Shown: in pieces, positions 33,539-42,448 of the stretch | Numbering within the stretch: the stretch's first letter is position 1 | Layout of the letters: the number at the start of each line of letters is the position of its first letter | Source of the DNA: CALZIK01 sp945787635 | Lineage (GTDB): Bacteria; Acidobacteriota; Thermoanaerobaculia; Multivoradales; JAHEKO01 | Assembly (NCBI GenBank): GCA_947259725.1 | Contig: CAMYNM010000008.1 | Coordinates: 62,001 to 126,000, forward strand | Direction: 5' to 3' | Length of the DNA stretch: 64,000 nucleotides | Translations under genes and position numbers: made by a program | The notes under the pieces: generated by a model | Told to the model about the DNA's origin: nothing | The model's input: only the letters and a program-made list of their open reading frames with translations | The model's database searches: none

Positions 33539-35050
33539 ATGACCGCCCTCACGCCACAGTCGCTCGCCGTCGCCGTCGGCGCCCTGCTGGCGGCCGAGGT
33601 CGCTTATCTGCTTCTGCGGAAGCGGTTTCCGGCCTTCCGGCCGCGTCTGACCTACCACCTCTGGGCGGTGGCGCTCGCGGTACTGGCGGCGATCGCCTAC
33701 TCCGGAGCGAGCCCCGTGGCGAGCCTCGGCGGGAGGCTCCTCCTCACGGCGGTCCTGGTGCTCTCCGCCGTCGTCCTCTTCGCGCTCGTCGAGGCTCTGG
33801 TTCTTCTGCGGCCGTGGAAGCCCGACCGCGGACCCTCGATGCCGAAGCTGGCCCGCGACGTGCTGGGGCTGGCGATCGTCGTGGCGGTCGCACTCTACGC
33901 CGCCACCGCGGTCCTCGGCCAGCCCCTGGCGCCGCTCCTCGTCTCGTCGACGGTGGTCTCGGCAGTCCTCGGCCTGGCCCTCCAGGACACCCTGAAGAAC
34001 ATCTTCTCGGGGATGGCGCTCGACCTCGAGAAGCCCTTCCAGCCGGGCGACTGGCTCCTGCTCGACGGCGACGTGCGGGCGCAGGTGATCGAGATGTCGT
34101 GGCGCAGCACCCACCTGCGCACCCGGGAGGGCCTGAACATCTACGAGCCCAACGCCAATCTCTCGGTCTCCCGCCTGGTCAACTACGGCTCGGGAAAGCA
34201 ACCGATGGCGATAGAGATCCGCGTCGGCCTGCCCTACGGCGCGCCGCCTGCCGAGGTCAAGGAGATCCTGCGCGAGGCGGCACAGTCGGCGACCGGGGTC
34301 CTCGAGCGACCGCCGACCCGCGTCTTCGTCGAGAGCTTCGACGACTACGCCATCACCTACTTCCTCCGTGTCTGGACCCGGCGCGTCGGCGCTATCGCCC
34401 GCATCCGCGACGCCGTCGACTCGCGCATCTGGTACCAGCTCAAACGCCACGGGATCGAGATCCCCTTCCCCATCCGCACCGTCCACATGCACGAGGCCCC
34501 CGACATGGAGGAGCACCGGGGGGCCAAGGCACTGCGCAAGGCGACCGAGCTGTTCAGCGCGGTCGACATCTTTCGCGACCTCGACGCAGAGGTGGTCGCC
34601 CGGCTGGCGGTGGCCTCGGTGCGGCGCCTCTACGACACCGGCGAGACGCTGGTCGAGGAGAAGGCCGAGGGCGGCTCGCTCTTCGTCTTGGAGCGCGGCT
34701 CGGTGCGGGTGCTCAAGGCGGACCCCGAACTGGGCGGTAAGCAGGTCGAGCTAGCGGTCCTCGGGGAGGGCGCCTTCTTTGGGGAGATGTCGCTGCTGAC
34801 CGGCGAGCCGCGCGGCGCCACGGTCGTAGCCCGCGAGCACTGCGGCGCGCTCGAGCTGGGCAAGGTGCCGATGGCTGCCGCCCTGGAACAGAACCCCCGC
34901 ATCGCGGAGTTCCTGAGCCGGGCGCTGGCGCGCCGCCAGGAAGAGACCGCCGCGGCCCTCGAGGGCGAGCGCGGCCGCGCCGCCGCCGCCGCCCCGGCCG
35001 ACTCGCAAACGCTGCTGCGCCGGATCCGGACCTTCTTCTCCCTGCGCTGA
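33539..35050 (+). CDS. MscS-type mechanosensitive channel with C-terminal cyclic-nucleotide-binding domain
   Basis: 503 residues. Four or five N-terminal membrane helices; pore region and beta domain of the MscS family (LGLALQDTLKNIFSGMALDL, KPFQPGDWLLLDG, GLNIYEPNANL); MscS C-terminal alpha/beta part (~235-320). Then a Crp-like cNMP-binding domain (~350-480) with GEGAFFGEMSLLTGEPRGAT, the phosphate-binding cassette with conserved Glu and Arg. Such fusions are cyclic-nucleotide-modulated small-conductance channels. It converges with a nucleotide-cyclase gene 6 bp away, a likely ligand source. Confidence 0.9.
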   Translation: MTALTPQSLAVAVGALLAAEVAYLLLRKRFPAFRPRLTYHLWAVALAVLAAIAYSGASPVASLGGRLLLTAVLVLSAVVLFALVEALVLLRPWKPDRGPSMPKLARDVLGLAIVVAVALYAATAVLGQPLAPLLVSSTVVSAVLGLALQDTLKNIFSGMALDLEKPFQPGDWLLLDGDVRAQVIEMSWRSTHLRTREGLNIYEPNANLSVSRLVNYGSGKQPMAIEIRVGLPYGAPPAEVKEILREAAQSATGVLERPPTRVFVESFDDYAITYFLRVWTRRVGAIARIRDAVDSRIWYQLKRHGIEIPFPIRTVHMHEAPDMEEHRGAKALRKATELFSAVDIFRDLDAEVVARLAVASVRRLYDTGETLVEEKAEGGSLFVLERGSVRVLKADPELGGKQVELAVLGEGAFFGEMSLLTGEPRGATVVAREHCGALELGKVPMAAALEQNPRIAEFLSRALARRQEETAAALEGERGRAAAAAPADSQTLLRRIRTFFSLR

Positions 35051-35056
35051 CCGAGC

Positions 35057-36982
35057 CTACTCCGAGACCGGCACTCGGAAGATCTTGACCGGGGCCGTCT
35101 TCCCCTTGACGGCGACCTCGCCCAGCTCGAGGAGGCCGTAGTCGCCCGCCAGAGTGGCGGCGGTCGCCTCGCTGACCAGTATCTCGGCCCCGAACTGCTT
35201 GGTCAGGGACTCGATCCGCGAGGCGAGGTTGACGTTGTCGCCGATCACCGTGTAGCTCTGGATGCGCTCCGAGCCGAGGTTTCCGGCAAGCATCTCGCCG
35301 CTGTGGATGCCGATGCCGCTCTCGAGCTCGGCGCGGCCGCTGCGGGCCCAGTCGGCATTGAGCTGGCGCAGCCGCCGCTGCATGGCGAGCGCGCAGCGCA
35401 CCGCGTCGTCAGCGTGGTCCGGGTCATCTAGCGGCGCGCCGAAGAGCGCCATCACCATGTCGCCAACGAACTTGTCGACCGTGCCGTGGTGGGCAAAGAT
35501 CTCCTCCACCATCGCGGCGAAGTATTCGTTGAGCTGCTCGATCACCTCCTCCGGCGGTCGCGTCTCGGAGAAGCTCGTGAAGCCCCGCAAATCCGAGAAG
35601 AGCACCGTCATCACGCGCCGCGTGCCGCCCAGCTCGGCGGCCGCCGGGTTGGCCAGCAGTTCGGCGTAGACGTCGGGCGAGGCGTAACGCGAGAAGATCC
35701 GCTTGACCTTCCTCTTCTCCGCAGACTCGACACCGTACTGGTAGACCAGGCCGAGCACCACGGCGATCGCCCAGGAGAGCAAGACCGGCACCACCGGCAG
35801 CTCGTAGCGCTTGTCAAAACCCCAGAAGACCAGCCCCAGATAGAGGAACGGGACCAGGGCGAGGCCGGGGACCGCGAGGCGCAACCGCGTGCCCAGGGCC
35901 AACCCAACCACGGCGGCAGCGGCGAGCAGGACGAGGCCGATCGTCTGCCATGGCGGTGCGCGGAGCAGAAAGCGGCCGTGGAGCAGGGCGTCGAGCACGT
36001 GGGCGTGGATCTCGAAGCCCTGCATGGCGCCGAGTCCGGCGCCGCTTTCGCCGCGGCCGCCGCTGTAGGGCGTGGTGAAGAGGTCGTGGAGGCCCGCCGC
36101 GGAGAGGCCGACGATGACGATCTTGCCGGCGAAGTGCGCCGGGTCGAGGCCCGGGGGCTCGCCCTCAGCGATCTGCAGCTCGGAGAAGAACAGCTCGCCG
36201 TAGCTCGACTTCCGGTAGGTGCCGGGGCCGCCCTGGAACCAGATCGGCAGGCGCCAGTCGGCGTCGAGAGGCACGCTGGTGCCGGCGATCGAGACCTCCC
36301 GCTCGCCGATCTCGATCGCCTCCAGGCCCAGATCGCGCGCTGCCAGCGCCGAGGCGAGCGCCAGGGACGGAACCAGGCGGTCGCCGTGGGCGGCGAGCAG
36401 CATGTAGCGCCGCCACGGCCCGTCGGCGTCGAGCGCGGTAGTCACGTGGCCGAGCGCGCGGGCTCCGCGAGCGATGGCCGGGAGCGGCAGGTCGGCCCCG
36501 GCGAAGACGTCGAACTCTCCGGACCGGGGCAGGGAGAAGCGATCGAGCAACCCTGTCTCGAGGTCGCCCGTCTGCCGGCGGCCGAGATAGACCGCTTGCA
36601 CGACGCGCCCGGAGGCGGCCGTCGCCCGCGCCAGCTCCTCGTCGCCCTCCGGGTAGGCGGCGTCGCGCTCGGTGAAGAGCAGATCCAGGACCACCAGCCG
36701 GGCGCCGGCGCGGGCCAGATAGTCGAGCAGCACGGCGTGGACGTCGCGCGGCCAGGGCCAGCGCCCGACCGCTGGCTCCAGGGTCTTCAGGCTGGCGTCG
36801 TCGATCGCCACCAGGACGATCTCGTCGCTCGCCACGCCCTGGTCGCCGAGCGCCCGGAAGCGGTAGTCGACAGTCTTGCGCTCGAAGGTCTCGATGAGAG
36901 CGAAGCGGCTCGCCCCGAGGGCGCCGAGGGCGCTCAAGAGGACCAGGAGGAAGCCCGCCGCCAGCTTCGGGAGCCGCCGCAC
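35057..36982 (-). CDS. CHASE2-domain class III adenylate/guanylate cyclase
   Basis: GTG at 36982, with GAGAAGG 8 nt upstream, is the best start; the open frame to 37045 runs into the palindromic element. About 641 residues: one N-terminal membrane helix, a large extracytoplasmic CHASE2 sensor (~20-350) with VDYRFRALG and VVLDLLFTERD, then three helices (AAAAVVGLALG; LALVPFLYLGLVFWG; LLSWAIAVVLGLVY). The catalytic domain has both metal Asp residues (LFSDLRGFTSFS, KFVGDMVMALFG), a Lys typical of ATP selectivity, and NVNLASRIE. Predicted cAMP synthesis in response to an envelope signal. Convergent with the cNMP-binding channel. Confidence 0.9.
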   Translation of the reverse strand: MRRLPKLAAGFLLVLLSALGALGASRFALIETFERKTVDYRFRALGDQGVASDEIVLVAIDDASLKTLEPAVGRWPWPRDVHAVLLDYLARAGARLVVLDLLFTERDAAYPEGDEELARATAASGRVVQAVYLGRRQTGDLETGLLDRFSLPRSGEFDVFAGADLPLPAIARGARALGHVTTALDADGPWRRYMLLAAHGDRLVPSLALASALAARDLGLEAIEIGEREVSIAGTSVPLDADWRLPIWFQGGPGTYRKSSYGELFFSELQIAEGEPPGLDPAHFAGKIVIVGLSAAGLHDLFTTPYSGGRGESGAGLGAMQGFEIHAHVLDALLHGRFLLRAPPWQTIGLVLLAAAAVVGLALGTRLRLAVPGLALVPFLYLGLVFWGFDKRYELPVVPVLLSWAIAVVLGLVYQYGVESAEKRKVKRIFSRYASPDVYAELLANPAAAELGGTRRVMTVLFSDLRGFTSFSETRPPEEVIEQLNEYFAAMVEEIFAHHGTVDKFVGDMVMALFGAPLDDPDHADDAVRCALAMQRRLRQLNADWARSGRAELESGIGIHSGEMLAGNLGSERIQSYTVIGDNVNLASRIESLTKQFGAEILVSEATAATLAGDYGLLELGEVAVKGKTAPVKIFRVPVSE

Positions 36983-37025
36983 GAGCCCGGCCTTCTCACG
37001 TGCCCCGTTGCTAGCGTTCCCCACC

Positions 37026-37211
37026 CTAGCGCCTGGCCTTCTCACCAGCGTTCACCTGCGACGCCGCAAATGCCTGAATCTACTGCGTTACGCTCCCGTC
37101 GGCCTCCTCGACGTACTTCGAGTACGCCTGCGGCGGCCTCGGTCGCAAGCCTTGTATCTCCAAACATTTGCGACGTCTCGTTGCGAACGCTGGTGAGAAG
37201 GCAGGCGCTAG
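37026..37211. repeat. 186-bp imperfect palindromic element
   Basis: Outer arms CTAGCGCCTGgCCTTCTCACCAGCGTTC and its inverse at 37184-37211 pair over about 28 bases with one unpaired base. Pairing continues imperfectly inward to a central GTACTTCGAGTAC. It fills the gap between the cyclase start and the M48 stop, touching the last codon of the latter. It resembles REP-doublet or MITE-type intergenic elements; no coding sequence. Confidence 0.75.
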
Positions 37212-38336
37212 CCCGGCAGGCCGCCCTCGCGCCGGAAGGCCTCGAGATCGGCGCTGGTGATCGAGACCTCGACCAGGGCCGGGTTCTTCGGACCGTCGCC
37301 GGTCTCCTCGCCCCCCTCGCCTACGGCGCGGCCGGCGCCCGCGCCGGTGACCTCGGCCGACTCCTGCTCGGACTTCTTGCCAAAGGGATTGGCCAGCCTG
37401 GCGAGCTTGAAGCGGCGCTTCTTCTGACCTTCCTGGGCCTCGCCGTCTTCGCCCTGGGTCTCCTCGCTCTCCTCCGCGCTCTCGGCCTGCTCGCGCTGGT
37501 CGTCCGTCGCTGCGACCGCTCCCGAGGAGGAGCCCGCGACGCCGCGCGCCCCCTCCACGGAGGGACCGCCGGTCGAGGTCTCCGCGACCTCGTAGGGGAC
37601 GCTCGCGGCGTAGCGCTCCTCCAGCCGAGTGCTTCCTCCGAGGCCGTCTGCGGCGATCTGCCCCTCGGTCCGCCCGATCCGCTCCTCGGTCTCCGGGTGC
37701 GAGCGCAAGAGCCCGCCTCCGCCGCCGCCGTCGCTGCGCGCGGCGAGCGTCGTCAGGAACTCCACGAGCCCCCCCGAACCCGGCGAGGATCGCGTCCGTC
37801 GCCTTGTCGGCCAGCGCGTCGACCAGGAACTTCGTTCTGCCACCGCCGGTAGCCTGCTCGCGGGCGAAGTCGAGGGTCTTCGACTTTTCGAGCCCCTTGA
37901 GCGTGTGCTTGCGGGTGACGTGCGCCGCCTCGTGCGCCAGCACGCCCGCCAACTCGGCCTCGCTCCCCATCACCGCCAGCGCCCCCCGCGTGATGTGGAC
38001 GAAGCCCCCCGGCGCGGCGAAAGCGTTGACGGCGTCGGAATCCAGAATCACCCAGGTCCAGGGGAGACCGGGCCGATCGCACCCCGAGACGACCACCATC
38101 CCGACCAGCGAAACATACCGTGTCACCTCCGGGTCCTGGGCCACGCCGTAGCGCGCCCGGATCTTCCCGCTGATCGCCTCGCCGAGGGCGATTTCCTCTT
38201 CGTCGCTGAGGCTGAAGCCGGCCACCTCCTTGGCCTTGCCGAAGACGTTCTTGAGCCTGTCGAGCTGAGCCTCGGTCGGCCCCTGCGAAACGATCAGAAT
38301 CAACAGCCCCAACGCCAGAGCGCGAGTCGATTTCAT
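37208..38336 (-). pseudogene. M48-family metallopeptidase gene with a homopolymer frameshift
   Basis: From the ATG at 38336: signal peptide (RALALGLLILIVSQGPTEA), then the M48 domain with SDAVNAFAAPGGFVHITRGA and the zinc motif HEAAH in GVLAHEAAHVTRKH. In-frame reading turns into Arg-rich nonsense after AILAGFGG. The continuation FLTTLAARSDGGGGGG, LRSHPETEERI lies one frame over and ends at 37208. The switch falls in a run of seven C (37769-37775). One base restores ~375 residues: a periplasmic BepA-like protease with a Glu/Lys-rich tail. Sequencing error or real mutation cannot be separated. Confidence 0.78.
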
Positions 38337-38532
38337 TGCGAGGTCTCCATGACCGGTTCCGACCAGCCATTAGAATATAACCTCGTTCGCTGCCGCCACC
38401 TATGGGGCTCATTCCGGCTCTGCCCCTCGGCCCATCGCGGGCGCCTGAGCGCCATGGACTTCGAGCGGCTCAAGCCAAACATGGCCGCCGTCCTGACGTC
38501 TTGATTCTCGTCGCGCGGAGCGTCGAGCAGGA

Positions 38533-38655
38533 GCTCTCCGTCAGCAGCCGGGCGGTCACGATCAGCGCCCGGTCGCCGGCGTCGTGCCCCAGCTCGTCGT
38601 TGATCTGCTTCATCCTGTCGAGATCGATGAACACCAGGCGTCGGAGAGGACGTTC
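38533..38655 (-). pseudogene. GGDEF-domain fragment
   Basis: Minus-strand reading RERPLRRLVFIDLDRMKQIN, then DELGHDAGDRALIVTARLL, is the beta1/helix region of a diguanylate cyclase (DLDxxKxxND..GH..GD). The GGDEF signature itself and the remaining domain are missing. It lies antisense to the 5' end of the cyclase-family gene at 38627. Confidence 0.75.
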
Positions 38656-39640
38656 GCGCGATGCCGAAGGCTCCGGATTCCTGGTTAGTGCGCTGCTCGG
38701 CACGGCGGCGCAGGCACAGACCCGGGAGCAGGGGCCTTGGTGGCCTCACCCGATCTGGGGCGCGAAGGACCAGGCGGGCGCCTCGAACTGGATCACGCCG
38801 GCCAAGGTCCTCGAGGCGGTGGAGCTCGTGAAGACCGGGACGGTCTATGACCTTGGGCAAACCTACGAGAGCGGCATGCCGTTGTTCGGCGGCCGCACCT
38901 ACGCTCTGCACATTCCGGGTGGTCCAACCTACCGCAATCCCTTCGGCAAGAACCAGCTGATCGGCAACGATGAGTTTCTCTGCACCGAGGTGGGGCAGGT
39001 CGGGACGCAGTTCGACGGCCTCGCCCACATCGGAACCAGAATGACAATGGCCGACGGCAGCGTGAAGGACGTCTACTACAACGGCTTCACGGGGGAAGAG
39101 ATCCTCGGGACCTACGGCATGCGCGAGCTCGGCATCGAGAAGATCAAGCCCATCGTTACCAGGGGAATCCTGATCGACGTTGCGAGTGAAAAAGGTGTCG
39201 ACCGGCTAGCGAAAGGCTATGAGGTCACGGTTGAGGACATTCGCGGTGCGCTCGCCAAGCAGGGAATGTCCGAGGACTCGATCCGGGCCGGAGATGCCCT
39301 GTTCTTTCGATACGGTTGGTCCACGCTCTGGTCGGACGCTCAGCAATACAACGACTCGCCGGCTGGAATCGGAGTCGAAGCGGCGCGATGGGTGGTAGAG
39401 CGCCGGGCGACGATGATCGGCTCCGACTCGTGGACCAGCGAGGTCGTTCCGAACCCGGACCCCGAGCTGGTCTTTCCCGTCCATCAGGAGCTCCTAAACA
39501 AGAACGGCATCTTCAACTTGGAGAACCTCCAGTTCGACGGTCTCGTGAAAGACGGAGTCAACGAATTCCTGTTCGTCTTCACGCCGGTGCCTTTCAAAGG
39601 GGCAACCGGATCTCCCGGGAGACCGATCGCGATTCGCTGA
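38627..39640 (+). CDS. Cyclase-family (kynurenine formamidase-like) hydrolase with odd N-terminus
   Basis: About 337 residues. The body from WWPHPIWGAKDQAGASNWIT through GTQFDGLAHIG, with the metal-binding HxGTxxDxxxH-type region in divergent form, is the putative cyclase family (PF04199), whose members hydrolyse amides or lactones with Mn or Zn. The native signal-peptide end LVSALLGTAAQAQ is present, but the preceding residues (MNTRRRRGRSRDAEGSG) are read from the antisense of a GGDEF relic. The ATG at 38627 is a best guess. The original 5' end and promoter appear to have been replaced. Confidence 0.75.
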   Translation: MNTRRRRGRSRDAEGSGFLVSALLGTAAQAQTREQGPWWPHPIWGAKDQAGASNWITPAKVLEAVELVKTGTVYDLGQTYESGMPLFGGRTYALHIPGGPTYRNPFGKNQLIGNDEFLCTEVGQVGTQFDGLAHIGTRMTMADGSVKDVYYNGFTGEEILGTYGMRELGIEKIKPIVTRGILIDVASEKGVDRLAKGYEVTVEDIRGALAKQGMSEDSIRAGDALFFRYGWSTLWSDAQQYNDSPAGIGVEAARWVVERRATMIGSDSWTSEVVPNPDPELVFPVHQELLNKNGIFNLENLQFDGLVKDGVNEFLFVFTPVPFKGATGSPGRPIAIR

Positions 39641-39968
39641 TCGCTTGACCCGCTTCTTGACGTACTTTCTGAGCTGCCCGTTCTCTCGTTTCACCAGCAA
39701 GTCTCCGAGTAAGGGAAGCTCGAGATCCGGATTGTTCCGCTTGTGGGCTTGGAAGCTGCGGAGTGTTCCTTCTACTCGTCCGTGCCTGGCTGCCCTTCCA
39801 GAATCTCGACATAACGAAGAGCCTTGGCGCGGTCTTCTGCCGTCGAGGGCTCAGTAGCCGTAGCAGTAGCGGAAATGAGGCTAACCACCATCACGGCGAT
39901 GCCTCCACCAACTCTACGCCCTGCGAACTTCCTCCAGGCTAACCGCTGAGCGCTCCAGCCAGCGTCTG
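39641..39968. other. No supportable gene
   Basis: 328 bp between the cyclase-family stop and the porin-like stop. Only short frames without family signatures on either strand; no RNA gene, repeat or clear terminator recognised. Confidence 0.4.
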
Positions 39969-41105
39969 CTAGAACCCCAGGTTGTAATCGATCCGGAGGC
40001 GCTTGCCGTCCTGCCGACTGGTGATCGCCTCGGCCAGAAACAATCGAGCGACCAGCCGCCCGGCGTCTCCGAGCCCGTATGACGCTCGCAGCTCGTGGCC
40101 CTCATAGTCGCTGCTGTCGGTCTGGACCGCCGATCCCCAGCGGATCCAGTCGTCGTGGGCGTAGGAGGCGTCGACGGCGAGAGTTTCGATCCGCGCGAAC
40201 CAGTAGCCGAACTGCCAGGAGCCCTTCTCCGTCGAGCCCCACTGCGCAGAGGCTACGAAGCCGTCGGTCTGGTCCCGGTTGTCAAAGGCGAGCGGATCGT
40301 CCGGAGAGTAGTTCTCGTTGTTGTGGAGGTAGTCGAGACCGAGCACCAGAGGTCGCCGGGCGAGGGACTGGCGGACCTGCGCGCTGACTACCGCGATCGA
40401 GTAGTCCCGTCCCCCGTTGCCGTTGCGCAGCCCTGCGGCGTCCGGGTCGTCGGGATCGCCGTCGAAAGCGTACAGACCGGCGGCGAGGGTCACGTCGGTG
40501 CCGGCACCGTCGTGTTCGTAGACCACTTGTCCGGCGCTGAGGCTGCCCGAAAACGCAGTCATGCCGACCGGCAGCAACAGGTGGCCGAGATGGAAGGCGA
40601 GCTTTCCCTTGCCGGCCAGCGGACGAGACCAGCCTCCGGCAACTCCCGCCGGTGTCACGTCGTCATCCCAGAAGATCTCGTTCTGTTTCCAGAAGGGGAA
40701 ACCGTTGCGACCCGCCCATGCCCACAGTCGCTCGCTTCGGCGCTCGAGAAACCACTTGTCGACCATGAAGTCGGCATCGCCGGTGTCGTTGCCGTCGAAG
40801 TCCGCCACCGTGATGTGCGGCGATTGATGACTCGCTTCGGAGCCGCTGCGCAGTCGCGCGCCGAGGGCTAAAGTGTCCGTGACCTTCCACCCGAGACTGA
40901 GCCTCGCGCGAACGCGAGCCCGGTTGCGATCCTCGCGCTCCGAGCCGTCCGGTCGTTGCGAATCCCAGTCGGCCTCGAGCCGGAAGCGAAAGTCGCCGCC
41001 CAGCGTCAACTGGCCCTGGTCTCCGAGCGTTAGACCCGCCCACGCGGGGACGCCCGAAACCGCGAGGGCGACGCAGCAGAGACTTTTTTGGAGCCAGCTC
41101 TTCAT
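39969..41105 (-). CDS. Outer-membrane porin-like beta-barrel protein
   Basis: 378 residues from the ATG at 41105. Signal peptide MKSWLQKSLCCVALAVSGVP to AWAG, then alternating amphipathic strands (GQLTLGGDFRFRLEADW, NRARVRARLSLGWKVTDTLA). It has short Asp/Asn/Gly turns and a C-terminal Phe (LRIDYNLGF), as needed for barrel assembly. It resembles putative porins of the Porin_5/alginate-type group, but I cannot name a substrate. The open frame continuing upstream is a shadow. Upstream DNA holds TATTAT as a possible -10. Confidence 0.78.
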   Translation of the reverse strand: MKSWLQKSLCCVALAVSGVPAWAGLTLGDQGQLTLGGDFRFRLEADWDSQRPDGSEREDRNRARVRARLSLGWKVTDTLALGARLRSGSEASHQSPHITVADFDGNDTGDADFMVDKWFLERRSERLWAWAGRNGFPFWKQNEIFWDDDVTPAGVAGGWSRPLAGKGKLAFHLGHLLLPVGMTAFSGSLSAGQVVYEHDGAGTDVTLAAGLYAFDGDPDDPDAAGLRNGNGGRDYSIAVVSAQVRQSLARRPLVLGLDYLHNNENYSPDDPLAFDNRDQTDGFVASAQWGSTEKGSWQFGYWFARIETLAVDASYAHDDWIRWGSAVQTDSSDYEGHELRASYGLGDAGRLVARLFLAEAITSRQDGKRLRIDYNLGF

Positions 41106-41277
41106 GGTCGCGCACAAGAGAATACTGGAGAACTCTCCCTGATAATACCGCCCCCCAAGGTGGTACCGCGCGCCCAAACTCGTGCCAGCTTTCGTCGATG
41201 CCTGCTGACCGCAGCGGTGAACGGGGCGAAGGCCCTCGGCGGCCGGGTGGCGCCCGCGCGCATCGACACAGTCGAGC

Positions 41278-41892
41278 CTCGGCACCACGCTCCTCTTCGG
41301 ACTGCTCGTGACAGTCCTGGCTGTGGCCTGCGCTCGCAAGGAGGCTCCGGCAGGCCAAACCTTGACCCAGGAATTCTGGCCCACCGAGGCCTACGGCAGC
41401 GAGGCCGGAGCAGCCAAGAAGGTCGTGCTGTCCTCGTTCGAGACCGGCCGCCTCGACGATCAGGCCTCGAGTTTCCGGGCCGGCTTTCGCGCCGAGCGCT
41501 TCGCGGCCAGGCCGCTTTCGGCCCCTCGCGTCGAATCCGGCGTCGTGATCACCGACTGGCTCGACACGCCGGTGGATCTCGATGCGGACGCGTTCCGCGA
41601 AGACTGGAACAAGTACCTCGACGAGTTCGAAGAGATTCTGCCCACGGAGGTGCACACCTGGGAGGTGCAACTGCGTCCAGGGCCGAACGGCGAGCCCTCC
41701 ACCGGATTCTCTATTGGTTACAGAGAGTGCTGTGCTGGTGCTCGAGACGATCTCGGCGACCGGCAGAGAGAACGCCCCACCCGTGGACACCTGGCTACGA
41801 AGGGAGGTCAGCTCCCGGTCGAGACGATCCAACTGCTCGGCCACCAGGCCTCGCTCTTGGCCATGGACGTCGACAAAGCGATCGGTTTCTAG
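41278..41892 (+). pseudogene. Truncated lipoprotein gene cut by IS6-family element
   Basis: The frame reads LLFGLLVTVLAVACARKEAP, a lipoprotein leader (LAVAC), but no ATG or good GTG precedes it; the only start (GTG 41308) would split the leader. It continues KKVVLSSFETGRLDDQASSF, VDLDADAFREDWNKYLDEFE and LRPGPNGEPSTGF, then loses coding character near 41720, where another frame takes over. IS6-family transposase sequence starts at 41898. It may be the N-terminal part of a larger FG-GAP/CRTAC1-type secreted protein, but this is weakly supported. Confidence 0.45.
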
Positions 41893-41897
41893 CACCT

Positions 41898-42385
41898 GGG
41901 CGTGCTGTCGATCAGGATGGAGATGTCATCGACATTCTCTTGCAACCTCGGCGCAATCGCCATGCGGCCGAGCGTTTCTTTCGCAAGCTACTGAAAGGCC
42001 AAGCAAGCCAACCGTGGCGGTTGGTCACCGACAAGCTGAGGAGCTATGGCGCGGCACACCGGACCACCATGCCTTCGGTTATCCACGATACACGGCAGTA
42101 CTCGAACAACCGGGCCGAAGTTTCCCACCAGCCGACCCGACAGCGCGAGCGCCAGATGCGCAAGTTCAAGTCGGCGGGTCAGGCACAGCGGTTCCTCTCG
42201 GTTCATGGAGTGATCCAGAACCTGTTCCGGGTTGGACGTCACCTCGTAAGCTCAGCCAACCACCGAATGCTCCGGGATCGCTCATTCCGCGCGTGGCGCC
42301 AGGAATCGTGTGCCTGCTGAATGCTGAAGCCGACCATCTTCGACAACGTCGCCTCTCGCTTCGACGACGCTAACTTGACAGTACC
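41898..42385 (+). mobile_element. IS6-family element, 3' half with transposase C-terminal domain
   Basis: Codons from about 41898 to the stop at 42320 encode VDQDGDVIDILLQPRRNRHA, AERFFRKLLKGQ, LVTDKLRSYGAAHR and EVSHQPTRQRERQMRKFKSA. This is the DDE catalytic half of IS6-family transposases (D in VTDK, final E replaced by the local NRAEVSHQ). The element end is ...AACTTGACAGTACC at 42385. The 5' half, including the first Asp region, is missing. Confidence 0.85.
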
Positions 42386-42448
42386 GGAAGTGAACAACGC
42401 CCTGGCGATCAGCGGCGGCACGCACTGCCATCCGTCTGCATCGCCGTT

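Noticed and set aside
35486..37852. 788-codon plus-strand open frame
   Set aside because: Antisense to the CHASE2 cyclase and M48 genes; high-GC frame openness explains it.
39641..39968. Short minus-strand frame with a basic C-terminus (ENGQLRKYVKKRVKRSA)
   Set aside because: No start context, no family resemblance and partial overlap with the cyclase-family gene.
40663..41895. 410-codon minus-strand open frame upstream of the porin gene
   Set aside because: It overlaps the porin gene in another frame and the truncated lipoprotein antisense. The stretch near 41700-41895 has some protein-like look but no recognisable family.
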